A DNA stretch of 64,000 nt from Bog-532 sp963732345. GTDB taxonomy: Bacteria > Actinomycetota > Actinomycetes > Streptosporangiales > Streptosporangiaceae. A program made the translations under genes and the position numbers. The notes beneath the pieces are model-generated. The model searched no databases. It worked only from the letters and a program-made list of their open reading frames with translations, and had not been told where the DNA came from. This document shows, one piece after another, positions 35,386-44,062 of this stretch. Location: assembly GCA_963732345.1 (NCBI GenBank), contig CAVSZI010000019.1, positions 248,001 to 312,000 of the forward strand, in the 5' to 3' direction. Within the stretch, counting starts at the first letter, position 1; every line of letters begins with the position of its first letter.

Positions 35386-38045
35386 CCAGTCGGACGAAGG
35401 GCCGCAGCCGGCTCGGCATCCGGTATTTCGACGACCGGATCCTGCTGACGGATATGCACGCGTGGGCGTACTTCCGGCTGCCGTCGATTTCGTTCGAGTT
35501 CACGACGCCGGAAGAACGCGAGGCGCTGGCCACCAACATCACGGTCGCGCTGGCCGCGATCAGGATGCCGGACGCCGAGGTGCACCTGCGGATCGCGCAC
35601 CGGTCCTATCCGGCGGCGGACTGGGCCACCGGCCTGGACGCCACCTCCGATGGGGGTTCCGGCTGGCGCGAATACCTCGATGAGTCCTACCAGCACGTGT
35701 GGACGAAGGACTTCTGGAGCAAGGAGATCTACCTGGGTGTCCGGCTCGGGCAACGCGGCATGCGCGCGCAGATGTCCGGCGGGGTGCTGTCGCAGTTCAT
35801 CTCCCTCTATCAGAACGGCGAGCGCCGGCTGGGCATCGAGGACGACGCGGTCGGATCGACCGAGGCCGGCAAGTGGATCGACCAGGCCGAACGGGTCGGC
35901 CGCGCGCTGGCCGCCAGTGCGCTCGCCGCCCGGCACGCCACCTCCGACGAGATCGCCTGGCTGTTGCGGCACGCCCTGATGGGCTCGCTCGGTGATCCAC
36001 CCCCGTCGGCCACCAACCGGCGGGCCTGGGGCGCGGGGGAGATCGAGGGGCTGTTCGAGGGCCAGGTGCACAACGGCCGCACGCTGCTCCGGCTCGAGCA
36101 CGCCACCGGCGACTCCTTCGCCGCGTTCCTGTCCTTCTCCCGTTTCCCCGACGTCATGGCCTTCCCGGACGGGGAGCCGTGGCTGCACTACGCCGACTCG
36201 CTGCCGTTCCCGGTCGAGGTCAGCTCGCGGATGCGGCTGATCCCGCCCGCGAAGGCGAGCAAGGACGTCAGCCGCCGCCTGGCCCACGCGCGTGACATGG
36301 ACGCGCACATCAGGGAGGCGGGCGTGGAGGCGCCGATCGCGCTCGCCGAGCAGATTGCGGCGGCGCGCATGCTGGAGCACGGCATCACCAAGGAACGCCT
36401 GCCGTTCGTGTACGGGTGGCACCGCCTGATCGTCACCGCCCCCACCCGGAGCCTCGTCATCCGGCGGGTCGAGGCGGTCATCGAGCATTACCGCGACATC
36501 GGGATCGACATCGTCAACTCGACCGGGGACCAGTTCTCGCTCCTGTGCGAGTCGCTGCCCGGGGACCGCGTCCGGCTCAACTCATACCTGCAGCGGCAGC
36601 CGCTGTACACGATCGCGGGCGGCATGCCGACCGCCACCGTGGACCTGGGCGACCGGATCGCCGACGGTGTCGGCTGGATCGGCCCGTATATCGGCGAGAC
36701 GCTCGGCCGGGCGCGGGCGATCGTGCACTTCGACCCGCTGATCGCCGCCGGGCGCAACCGGCCGACCGCCATCGCGATCACCGGGGAGCCGGGCGGCGGG
36801 AAGACGACGCTCGCCCTGCTGCTCATCTACCAGCTCGCGCTGCGCGGGGCGACGGTCGCCGTGATCGACCCTAAGGGCGACGCGACGTCCCTGGTCCGGC
36901 TGCTGCAGTCACGCGGCCGCCGGGCGCGGATACTCTCGCTGGAGTCGGCGGCGCCCGGGCTGCTCGACCCTTTCTCCTTCGGCGACGACCTGGCCACGAA
37001 GCGGACGATGGCCACCGAGACGCTGCGGCTGCTGCTGCCGAGGATGAGCGAGGAACGCGAAAGCGCGATGATCCAGGCCGTCGGGGCGGTGGCCGCCGGT
37101 CCGCGGCCGAGCCTGGGGAAGGTGGTCCGGCACCTGGAGCAGGCCGACGACCCGGCGTCGAAGAACCTCGGCGCCGTCATGCGGTCCATCTCCGAGATGC
37201 GCCTGGCCCGGCTGTGCTTCGCGCCGTCGGGCGGGCAGCAGGTCGACGCGGAGGGCTGGACCACAGTGTTCACGCTCGGCGGCCTGACCCTGCCGGACAC
37301 CGCGATCGGCCGGGACGACTACTCCTATGAGCAGCGGCTGTCGGTGGCGCTGCTCTACCTCGTGTCGCAGTTCGCCCGCCGGCTGCTGAACGGGATGGAC
37401 CGGCGGATGCCGAAGGCGATCTTCCTCGACGAGGCGTGGGCGATCACCGCGACGCCCGAGGGCGCGAAGCTCGTGCCGGAGGTTTCCCGGATGGGCCGGT
37501 CGAGGAACACCGCGCTGATCCTGGTTTCGCAGAACGCCAGGGACCTGCTGAACGAGCAGGTGACGAACTGTATCTCCAGCGTCTTCGCGTTCCGTTCCTC
37601 GGAACGGGCCGAGGTCCAGAGCGTAATGTCGCTGCTCGGCGTCGAGGCCTCCGATGAGCACAAGGCGGTCCTGCGCGGTCTCGGCAACGGCGAAGCGATC
37701 TTCCGTGACCTGGACGGGCGCGCGGGCCGGATCGGCATCGACCTCGCCTCCGACGAACTGCAGCGCTGGCTGGATACGAACCCGACCCGGTCCCGGCCGG
37801 ACGAGGCCTCGCACCCGCGCGGCGCGCCGCCTGCGGCCGGCACCGAGGGCATGGACGGTGCGGACAGCGCGGCCATGGCGGGCAGCCCAGACAACGGGGC
37901 CATGGCGGATGGTGCGGACGGCGCGGACAGCGGCGAGCCGGATACGCCGGGCCCGCCCGGCCGCGGGCACGACGGCGACGCAGGCTCCGGGCCCGGCGAC
38001 GACGGCCATCCGGCCCGGGAGACCGCAGGCGAGGCGAGCAAGTGA
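35382..38045 (+). CDS. VirB4/TcpF-like conjugation ATPase
   Basis: The motor ATPase of the secretion system, 887 residues. The N-terminal half is typical of VirB4/TcpF ('TDMHAWAYFRLPSISFEF', 'LHYADSLPFPVEVSSRMRL'). The C-terminal RecA-like half has Walker A GEPGGGKTT (K474) and Walker B IFLDEAW (D683-E684), with 'LILVSQNARDLLNEQVTNCISSVFAFR' in the arginine-finger area. The last 110 residues are Gly/Asp-rich low complexity. TTG start at 35382 overlaps the previous stop (TTGA), so translation is coupled. All core motifs are intact, unlike the previous gene's ATPase domain. Confidence 0.85.
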   Translation: MTSRTKGRSRLGIRYFDDRILLTDMHAWAYFRLPSISFEFTTPEEREALATNITVALAAIRMPDAEVHLRIAHRSYPAADWATGLDATSDGGSGWREYLDESYQHVWTKDFWSKEIYLGVRLGQRGMRAQMSGGVLSQFISLYQNGERRLGIEDDAVGSTEAGKWIDQAERVGRALAASALAARHATSDEIAWLLRHALMGSLGDPPPSATNRRAWGAGEIEGLFEGQVHNGRTLLRLEHATGDSFAAFLSFSRFPDVMAFPDGEPWLHYADSLPFPVEVSSRMRLIPPAKASKDVSRRLAHARDMDAHIREAGVEAPIALAEQIAAARMLEHGITKERLPFVYGWHRLIVTAPTRSLVIRRVEAVIEHYRDIGIDIVNSTGDQFSLLCESLPGDRVRLNSYLQRQPLYTIAGGMPTATVDLGDRIADGVGWIGPYIGETLGRARAIVHFDPLIAAGRNRPTAIAITGEPGGGKTTLALLLIYQLALRGATVAVIDPKGDATSLVRLLQSRGRRARILSLESAAPGLLDPFSFGDDLATKRTMATETLRLLLPRMSEERESAMIQAVGAVAAGPRPSLGKVVRHLEQADDPASKNLGAVMRSISEMRLARLCFAPSGGQQVDAEGWTTVFTLGGLTLPDTAIGRDDYSYEQRLSVALLYLVSQFARRLLNGMDRRMPKAIFLDEAWAITATPEGAKLVPEVSRMGRSRNTALILVSQNARDLLNEQVTNCISSVFAFRSSERAEVQSVMSLLGVEASDEHKAVLRGLGNGEAIFRDLDGRAGRIGIDLASDELQRWLDTNPTRSRPDEASHPRGAPPAAGTEGMDGADSAAMAGSPDNGAMADGADGADSGEPDTPGPPGRGHDGDAGSGPGDDGHPARETAGEASK

Positions 38046-41000
38046 CCACCCGAAGAAGCTCATCAGGAGCTCCCCAGATGGCCAGATCCCCGTTGCGCTG
38101 GGTGGCCCGGCTGCTGATTGTCATCGGCGCTATCGTGGCCGTCCCCCTCTACGCCGCGGCCGCGTACGCGTCGTCCCCGGCTGGAACCGGCGCGCCCGCG
38201 TCCGTGCCCGTGCCCGCCGCGACGGATGCGCATCCCGGCCCGGTGCCGCCGCCCGCCGGCGCAGCCCAGGACGCCAAAGCGGTCCTCACCGCGGCGCATG
38301 CGGCGGCTACCCCCGGTGCGCCCGCGGGCGGCGTCTGCTCAGTACCGGGCATCGGTGACATCGGCGGCCTGCTGGGGCTCTGCTCGGCCGGGTCGAGCGG
38401 CATCATCGGCGCCCTGAACAACGTCTGCCAGCCGTCCATCCCGCAGCCGGAGCCGGCCAACGGCGGAATCGACGCGCTGATCCAGCCCCCGGCCGGGGTC
38501 GCGGCCGGAAACACCCTCTACGACAGCTACGGGGTGGCCGGGCAGTTCTGGGCCGCGCATGGCCTTCAGTGCTCCGATATGACCTCGCTGATCGGCAACA
38601 ACGTGGCCGGCATGGTCTTCGACGCGGCGAAATCGATCGACCGCGTCACGATTACCGTGTACCAGTCCGCGGCCGGCAACGGCATCCTGAACTGGCTGCA
38701 GAGCGTCGTGGACCGGCTGATCAGCGCGCTGGGCAACGCGATCTACTTCCCGTACCTGGCCCCGGTCATCATCCTCGGCGCGATCTGGCTGGCCTGGAAC
38801 GGCCTGGTCCGCAAGCGGGCCACCCGCGCCATCGAGGGCACGCTCTGGATGGTGGTGGCGTGCGCCGCGGCGATCTGGCTGATCGGCCGGCCCGCCGACT
38901 TCACCGGTGTGGGCACGACCGTCTCCAACGGCGTCACCCAGGTCCTGAACGTCGCCTTCGCGAAGCTGCCCAACCCCGGCGGCAGCAACTGCGTGCCCGT
39001 CCAGGGCGGTGACCCGCAGGCGGCCTCCGGCAACTTCGGCTTCACCTCCAGCAACGGGCTGGTCGACAGCAACGCCAACGAGCTGTGGTCGGTGCTGGTC
39101 TGCAAGCCGTGGCTGGACGGCGAGCTGGGCACGACCCAGTACGCCACCTCGGCCAGGGCGCCACAGACGGTGGTGAACACCTACGGCCGGCAGCTGCTGT
39201 GGGCCCAGGCCATCGCGACCAACGAGCAGCCGTCGTCCAGCCTCATCCAGGCCAAGCAGGCGACCTACAACGGCATCGCGTCCGCCCTGCAGCAGAACAA
39301 CCCCGCGATCTACCCGCTCTTCCAGGGCAACCAGTGGACGACGCGGCTGGAGATCGGGTTCGCGGCGCTGTTCGCGGCGCTGGTGGCCGGGCTGCTCATT
39401 ATGCTGATCGCCCTCACCCTGATCATTTTGAAGCTCGGGTTCCTGCTGCTGCTCATCGCGGGCCCGTTCTTCCTGATCATCGGCACCCATCCGGGTTTCG
39501 GCCGGATCATCGCGATCCGCTGGTTCGAGATGCTGGTGGGGGTGCTGATGAAACAGGTGGCGGTCGCCCTGGCCCTGAGCGTCCTGCTGTACGCCTACTC
39601 GCTCATCATGGGCACCAGCGACGCGGTGCTGCCCTGGGCGCTGAAGATCCTTATGATCGCGTTGGTGACCGTCGCGGTTTTCATCTACCGCAAACCCTTC
39701 CAGCACCTGTTCTCCGCGGTGGGTTACGGCGTCATCGGATCGCAGGACCGTGCCGACGTCAGTCTGCGGCAGGCCGGCACCACCTTCCGGCGCGTCACGC
39801 GGGACACCGCGACCGTCGCCGTCCCCGGCGTCGCGGCCTACCGCGTCGGCCGGTGGGCCCGGCGCAATCCCGGTGAGGCGGCCGCGCTCGCGGCCGGGAT
39901 CGTCGGCGCGGCCGGTGCCGCCGGCGCGGGTGCCGCGGCCGGAAAGATGGCCGCGGCCCAGGCGGCGGGCGGGGCGTCCGGCGCCACCGACGAGGCCGCG
40001 GCGGGCGTCCGGCCGGTGGCCGACGGCCAGCCAGGTGACGCCGAGCAGGCCGCTCAGGGCAGCCCCGGCGTACGGCCCGCGACGGCGGAGCATGCCCGGC
40101 GCGGGCCGGACGGGGACGAGGGTGGCCGGCGCTCCGCGCCGCCGTTGCAGTTGCCTCCCCGGACCGGTGGCGGCGAGCAGGCCGGGAGCGGATCCGGCTG
40201 GGCGCGCACCAGCGCCCAGGCGGGCGCGGCGGTGCGGAGCGGTGAAGCGCCCCCCCGGCCGCGCTCGGCAGTGCGCGTCACGAGCACGCCCGGCCAGGCC
40301 GCGGCCTCAGCGGGCCGGCCCGCTGGCCCTGGCCGGCCCAGCGGACCCGGCGGCTCCGGCGTCAAGCAAGCCGCGGCGTCCGCAGGCCGCCCCTCGTCGG
40401 CGGGCCCGCCCGCAGGTGGGAGCGGGCCCGCGGCGTCACGTTCGGGTGGATCGTGGTGGCCATCCTCGGGAGGGTCCGCAGGCGGCCGCCCGCCCCGGAG
40501 CCCGGCTGGTCCGGCCGGTCCGGGGCCGTCATCCGCCCCGCCTGCCTCCCCGCCCGCCTTCGGCGGCCGCCCGGCGCCCAGCCGCGGCCGTAACGGCTCC
40601 GGCGGCGGGAACCGGTTTGGCGGCGGGAACGGCTCCGGCGGCGGGAACGGGTTTGGCGGCGGGAACGGCTCCGGCGGCGGGAACGGCTCCGGCGGCGGGA
40701 ATGGCGGCCAGGCGAGCGGCGGCCCGTCCGGGGGACCCTGGTCTGGTGCGGCCACGCGGCCACGCTGGCAGCCCGGCCCGATCCGGCCCTCGGGTGGGCG
40801 GGCGGGACGCGCCCGTGCACCGGAAGCTTCCGGGGGCGCGCCATCGGCCGGCGGCTCCCGGTCATCGGCCCCCAGTCGCAGCGGCGGCCGCGGGAGCCCA
40901 TCACGTGGACGGTCCGGCGGCAACCGTGATCCGGGCGGCCAGAGCGGTTCGGCGGGCTCGACGGGGTGGGCGGCCCCGGCGCGCCCGGGGAACGGGAGTG

Positions 41001-41071
41001 ACGCGGGCGGAGCGGAACCGCCGGACCCGCCGATGCCCTTCTGGCTCCGTCCGGTTAGGCGCAGGAAGTAG
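38042..41071 (+). CDS. VirB6/TrbL-like polytopic channel protein with Gly-rich tail
   Basis: A 1009-residue membrane protein. A signal-like helix (about 20-45) precedes an extracytoplasmic Cys-containing stretch. Several transmembrane helices lie at about 230-300 and 435-560 (including FAALFAALVAGLLIMLIALT and FLLLLIAGPFFLIIGT), typical of VirB6/TrbL-type inner-membrane channels. The C-terminal 430 residues are low-complexity Gly/Pro/Ser/Arg, with 18-bp units encoding GGGNGS/GGGNGF near 40600-40710, and may lie in the cytoplasm. GTG start overlaps the ATPase stop (GTGA). Assignment rests on topology and context. Confidence 0.7.
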   Translation: MTTRRSSSGAPQMARSPLRWVARLLIVIGAIVAVPLYAAAAYASSPAGTGAPASVPVPAATDAHPGPVPPPAGAAQDAKAVLTAAHAAATPGAPAGGVCSVPGIGDIGGLLGLCSAGSSGIIGALNNVCQPSIPQPEPANGGIDALIQPPAGVAAGNTLYDSYGVAGQFWAAHGLQCSDMTSLIGNNVAGMVFDAAKSIDRVTITVYQSAAGNGILNWLQSVVDRLISALGNAIYFPYLAPVIILGAIWLAWNGLVRKRATRAIEGTLWMVVACAAAIWLIGRPADFTGVGTTVSNGVTQVLNVAFAKLPNPGGSNCVPVQGGDPQAASGNFGFTSSNGLVDSNANELWSVLVCKPWLDGELGTTQYATSARAPQTVVNTYGRQLLWAQAIATNEQPSSSLIQAKQATYNGIASALQQNNPAIYPLFQGNQWTTRLEIGFAALFAALVAGLLIMLIALTLIILKLGFLLLLIAGPFFLIIGTHPGFGRIIAIRWFEMLVGVLMKQVAVALALSVLLYAYSLIMGTSDAVLPWALKILMIALVTVAVFIYRKPFQHLFSAVGYGVIGSQDRADVSLRQAGTTFRRVTRDTATVAVPGVAAYRVGRWARRNPGEAAALAAGIVGAAGAAGAGAAAGKMAAAQAAGGASGATDEAAAGVRPVADGQPGDAEQAAQGSPGVRPATAEHARRGPDGDEGGRRSAPPLQLPPRTGGGEQAGSGSGWARTSAQAGAAVRSGEAPPRPRSAVRVTSTPGQAAASAGRPAGPGRPSGPGGSGVKQAAASAGRPSSAGPPAGGSGPAASRSGGSWWPSSGGSAGGRPPRSPAGPAGPGPSSAPPASPPAFGGRPAPSRGRNGSGGGNRFGGGNGSGGGNGFGGGNGSGGGNGSGGGNGGQASGGPSGGPWSGAATRPRWQPGPIRPSGGRAGRARAPEASGGAPSAGGSRSSAPSRSGGRGSPSRGRSGGNRDPGGQSGSAGSTGWAAPARPGNGSDAGGAEPPDPPMPFWLRPVRRRK

Positions 41072-41080
41072 CGCGGCACG

Positions 41081-41710
41081 ATGGACCTGTCCGCAGGCCA
41101 GCAGAAGGCACTCTTCGCGGTTATCGTCGTTGTCCTGGCGGGGCTCGGGATCTTCCTGATCACCTCGCACGGCAGCAAGCAGCCGGCGGCGTCCCGCCCG
41201 CCGTCGGCCTCCCCGTCCCCGCCCGCGCGGGCGGCCGGCTCACCGCCGGCCGTGCCGTCGCCCACCGGCGCTGCGGGCAATGCCAGCGTGAACATCTACC
41301 AGTGGCTGCCGTTCACCCAGCCGGACCTCGCCCGGGCCGCCGCGGTGACCACGCAGGTCACCACCGACTACTACACGTTCACCTACACCCAGAGTGCCGC
41401 CAGTTACGTGGCCCAGATGAACGGCCTGATCACCAGCCAGCTCAGCCAGACGCTGCAGAACGGCTTCTCGACCCTGGGCGTGGCCCAGGCCCGGACCAGC
41501 CAGAAGCAGGTCTCGACCGGCAGCGCCACGATCGACTCGATCCGTACCTTCGGCTCGTCCAGCATCACGTTCGTGGTCACCGCGACGCAGAAGCTCACCG
41601 GGACGCAGGGCAGCCATACCAGCAGCGCGCAGTTCGCGGTGACGGTCAGCGGTCAGGGCGGATCGTGGCAGGTCTACGACATCGAACCGGCCGGGGCAGG
41701 TAATACGTGA
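41081..41710 (+). CDS. Second VirB8/TcpC-like single-helix protein
   Basis: A 209-residue protein: N-terminal transmembrane helix (about 10-27, ALFAVIVVVLAGLGIFLIT), a Pro/Ser linker, then a domain of about 140 residues ending 'AQFAVTVSGQGGSWQVYDIEPAG', the same closing pattern as the first operon gene's NTF2-like domain. It may pair with that protein. Short, overlapping the next gene (GTGA). Confidence 0.65.
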   Translation: MDLSAGQQKALFAVIVVVLAGLGIFLITSHGSKQPAASRPPSASPSPPARAAGSPPAVPSPTGAAGNASVNIYQWLPFTQPDLARAAAVTTQVTTDYYTFTYTQSAASYVAQMNGLITSQLSQTLQNGFSTLGVAQARTSQKQVSTGSATIDSIRTFGSSSITFVVTATQKLTGTQGSHTSSAQFAVTVSGQGGSWQVYDIEPAGAGNT

Positions 41711-42999
41711 CCCGCCTGCCAGGCCGGGGACCAGGGGGACGACGCAGGAGCGCAGAACGCAACGGGGCTGCCGCGCGGGCCGCCCGGCTCGCCCGGCGCG
41801 CCCGGGACGGCGGGGACGCCGGGGCCAGCCAGATCGTTGTGATCGGCATCATCGGCGCGGCGGCCCTGCTGCTGATCGGTGCCCTGACCGTGCCCATGAT
41901 CGTGGGCGGCTCCAGCCTGCTGTTCTCCGCGGGCACCGGCGGCTTCGGGTGCTCCGGCTCGGCCCAGCAGGCCAAGAGTGCCCTGCAGTCCAAGGTCAGC
42001 GCGCAGGCGAAGAATTCGATCCCGTCCGACTACCTCAACTGGTACCAGAAGGTCGGCCAGCAGTACGGCGTTCCCTGGGTCATCCTGGCCGGGATCGGCA
42101 CGGTGGAAAGCGACAACGGCCAGTCGACCCTGCCCGGCGTGCACAGCCTGTCCAACGCCTTCGGCGCGGCGGGCCCGATGCAGATCGGCATCGGCGGCGC
42201 GGCCGGCAACTCCTGGGGTGGCGCGCCGGTGCATCCGGCCAGCGAGACGGTGAACGGGGTGGCCACCGACGAAGACGGCGACGGGATCGCGAGCGTCTAC
42301 GATCCCGCCGACGCGATCGCGGGAACCGCGAAATACCTGCTCGCGCACGGCGTACTCACCAGCGCCTCCTCGGCGATCTTCGCCTACAACCATCTCGATT
42401 CCTACGTGCAGGCGGTCCAGAACTACGCCAGCACCTACGCCAGCGGTGGGTACTCGGTCGCCCCGTCGGTGGGCAGCGTGGCCGCCAGCACGGCGGCGTG
42501 CGTGCAACTGGCCGGCACCGTGATCAGCGGCTCGACCACGGTGCCGAACCAGGCCGTCTCCGCTGCGATCGCCTTCGCCCGGCAGCAGATCGGCAAGCCC
42601 TACCAGTGGGGCGGCACCGGCCCGGATGCCTTCGACTGCTCCGGGCTGGTCATGATGGCCTATCAGGCCGCAGGCGTGGCCATTCCCCGCACGTCTGAAG
42701 CGCAATGGGCGTGGGGGCCGCAGGTCCCGTCCAGCCAGGTTGAGCCGGGCGACCTGGTGTTTTTCGCGGGATCGGACGGCACCGCGACCAATCCCGGGCA
42801 CGTGGCGCTGGTCATCGGGGGCGGGAAGATGATCGAGGCGTACGCGACCGGCTTTCCGATCCGGATTTCCACCTACGGCAGCGCGTCATCCGCGGGGGGC
42901 GACAACCAGGTGGTGGGATTCATCCGGCCGTGGGCCCATTCCGGCGTCGTCCTGCCGAATGCGCCCGCCTCCGCGCCTTCGGCGTCCGCCTCCCCCTGA
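41707..42999 (+). CDS. Bifunctional wall hydrolase: lytic transglycosylase plus NlpC/P60
   Basis: The peptidoglycan-opening enzyme of the operon, 430 residues. A basic N-terminus and transmembrane helix (about 40-65, SQIVVIGIIGAAALLLIGAL) precede an SLT domain (about 95-240) with the catalytic-type Glu in 'LAGIGTVESDNGQSTLPG' and 'GAAGPMQIGIGG', and 'IFAYNHLDSYVQAV'. An NlpC/P60 domain (about 280-410) has Cys in 'FDCSGLVMMAYQAAG' and His in 'NPGHVALVIG'. The two activities cut glycan and stem peptide, as needed for a channel to cross the wall. GTG start overlaps the previous stop (GTGA). It ends the operon. Confidence 0.88.
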   Translation: MTRLPGRGPGGRRRSAERNGAAARAARLARRARDGGDAGASQIVVIGIIGAAALLLIGALTVPMIVGGSSLLFSAGTGGFGCSGSAQQAKSALQSKVSAQAKNSIPSDYLNWYQKVGQQYGVPWVILAGIGTVESDNGQSTLPGVHSLSNAFGAAGPMQIGIGGAAGNSWGGAPVHPASETVNGVATDEDGDGIASVYDPADAIAGTAKYLLAHGVLTSASSAIFAYNHLDSYVQAVQNYASTYASGGYSVAPSVGSVAASTAACVQLAGTVISGSTTVPNQAVSAAIAFARQQIGKPYQWGGTGPDAFDCSGLVMMAYQAAGVAIPRTSEAQWAWGPQVPSSQVEPGDLVFFAGSDGTATNPGHVALVIGGGKMIEAYATGFPIRISTYGSASSAGGDNQVVGFIRPWAHSGVVLPNAPASAPSASASP

Positions 43000-43051
43000 G
43001 CCGCTGAGGGAACCGCCCAGCCGGGTCCTCCAGCCAGGCCGCCAGCTGGAC

Positions 43052-43099
43052 CGTCAGCATAGGTTGACTGCGATGTGTCGTCAGCTTATGCTGACGGCT
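43052..43099 (+). promoter_or_regulatory. Promoter and operator of the HTH/Clp-N gene pair
   Basis: TTGACT (43064-43069), a 17-base spacer and TATGCT (43087-43092) make a near-consensus vegetative promoter; the start codon ATG at 43100 follows 7 bases after the -10, so the transcript is probably leaderless. A perfect inverted repeat, CGTCAGCTTATGCTGACG (43079-43096), overlaps the -10, with another half-site CGTCAGC at 43052-43058. A repressor bound here would block RNA polymerase. The downstream HTH protein is the obvious candidate. Confidence 0.7.
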
Positions 43100-43321
43100 A
43101 TGGAAACCACTCTCGAAATTGCCGAGGGCGCCGCCAGCAACGACCCCGAGGTCGGGCTGCGCGCGGTGGCGGCCCTGCGGGCGCTCACCGAACGCCTGGA
43201 GATCCTCCAGGTCGAGAACGCACGGGAACTTGGCTGGTCCTGGCAGGACATCGCCAGCCGGATGGGGGTCACCAAGCAGACCGTGCACCGTAAGCACGGC
43301 CGGCGGATGGGAAGGCGATGA
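43100..43321 (+). CDS. Small helix-turn-helix regulator
   Basis: A 73-residue DNA-binding protein beginning METTLEIAEGAASNDPEVGL. The HTH 'ELGWSWQDIASRMGVTKQTVHRKH' lies at about residues 43-66, after an amphipathic helix (ALRALTERLEILQVENA) that could dimerise. It starts at a predicted transcription start, and its stop overlaps the next start (ATGA), so it is coupled to the Clp-N protein gene. The palindrome over its own -10 suggests autorepression. Confidence 0.8.
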   Translation: METTLEIAEGAASNDPEVGLRAVAALRALTERLEILQVENARELGWSWQDIASRMGVTKQTVHRKHGRRMGRR

Positions 43322-43989
43322 TGTTCGAGCGCTTCACCGACGGCGCGCGCCAGATCGTCGTCCAGGCCCAGTCGCAGGCGCGCCAGTTCGGCCATGGCTA
43401 CATCGGCTGCGAGCACCTGCTGCTGGCGTTGCTCGCCGTCGACGAGCCGGCCGCCGCCGTCCTGCGCGAGCACGAATTGACCCCCGAACGGGCCCGGGCC
43501 GAAGTCATCCGCCTGGTGGGGTCCGGCCGGGCCGTCACCCTGCTGGGCGGCCTTGACCGGGAGGCGCTGGCCTCGATCGGGATCGACCTGGACGTCGTGC
43601 GCAGCCGGATCGAGGCGACGTTCGGACCGGACGCGCTGGCCCGTGCGGTTCCGGCCGTCCGCCGCCGCCGGCGGCGCGGTCTCCGGTCGCGGCTGCGGAG
43701 GCCGGCGCGCGACGCCCGGCTGCTGCCCCCCGCGGCGGGCAATAGAAGGCTGGAGGCGGCCGACGCGCCGCGCGGCCATATCCCCTTCACACCCCGGGCC
43801 AAGAAGGCCCTGGAGCGCTCCCTGCGCGAGGCGCAAGCGGCGGGCGACAGCTACATCGGCGTCCAGCACGTCGCGCTCGCCCTGCTCAGCATGGACGACG
43901 GGATGGTCCCGCTCATCATGTCGGCCCTCGGTGTCTCGCCGGCCCCGCTGCGGGCGGCGATCCTCGACCGCTACCGCAAAGCGAGCTGA
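43318..43989 (+). CDS. Clp N-domain protein without an ATPase
   Basis: A 223-residue protein with two Clp-N (ClpA/ClpC N-terminal) repeats: 'MFERFTDGARQIVVQAQSQARQFGHGYIGCEHLLLALLAVDE' (about 2-70) and 'FTPRAKKALERSLREAQAAGDSYIGVQHVALALLSMDDG' (about 152-195). They are separated by a basic Arg-rich linker. No AAA+ module follows. Clp-N domains bind substrates or adaptors, so this may act as an adaptor, a phosphoarginine-type binder or a sensor; that is inference. Such genes often pair with the small HTH gene seen just upstream in actinobacteria. Confidence 0.82.
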   Translation: MMFERFTDGARQIVVQAQSQARQFGHGYIGCEHLLLALLAVDEPAAAVLREHELTPERARAEVIRLVGSGRAVTLLGGLDREALASIGIDLDVVRSRIEATFGPDALARAVPAVRRRRRRGLRSRLRRPARDARLLPPAAGNRRLEAADAPRGHIPFTPRAKKALERSLREAQAAGDSYIGVQHVALALLSMDDGMVPLIMSALGVSPAPLRAAILDRYRKAS

Positions 43990-44025
43990 CATCCGTCCGG
44001 CTGCTGGGGCGACCGGGCCAGCCCT

Positions 44026-44052
44026 CGTCACGGCGACGTCCTCACCGTGACG
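44026..44052. terminator. Bidirectional hairpin between convergent genes
   Basis: CGTCACGG and CCGTGACG form an 8-bp perfect stem with an 11-base loop in the 73-bp gap between the Clp-N gene and the DNA methyltransferase gene, both of which end here. Confidence 0.4.
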
Positions 44053-44062
44053 GCTGCGGCGG

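Noticed and set aside
31710..42999. Integrative conjugative element
   Set aside because: No integrase, relaxase, coupling ATPase, replication gene, tRNA or flanking direct repeat was found in the window.
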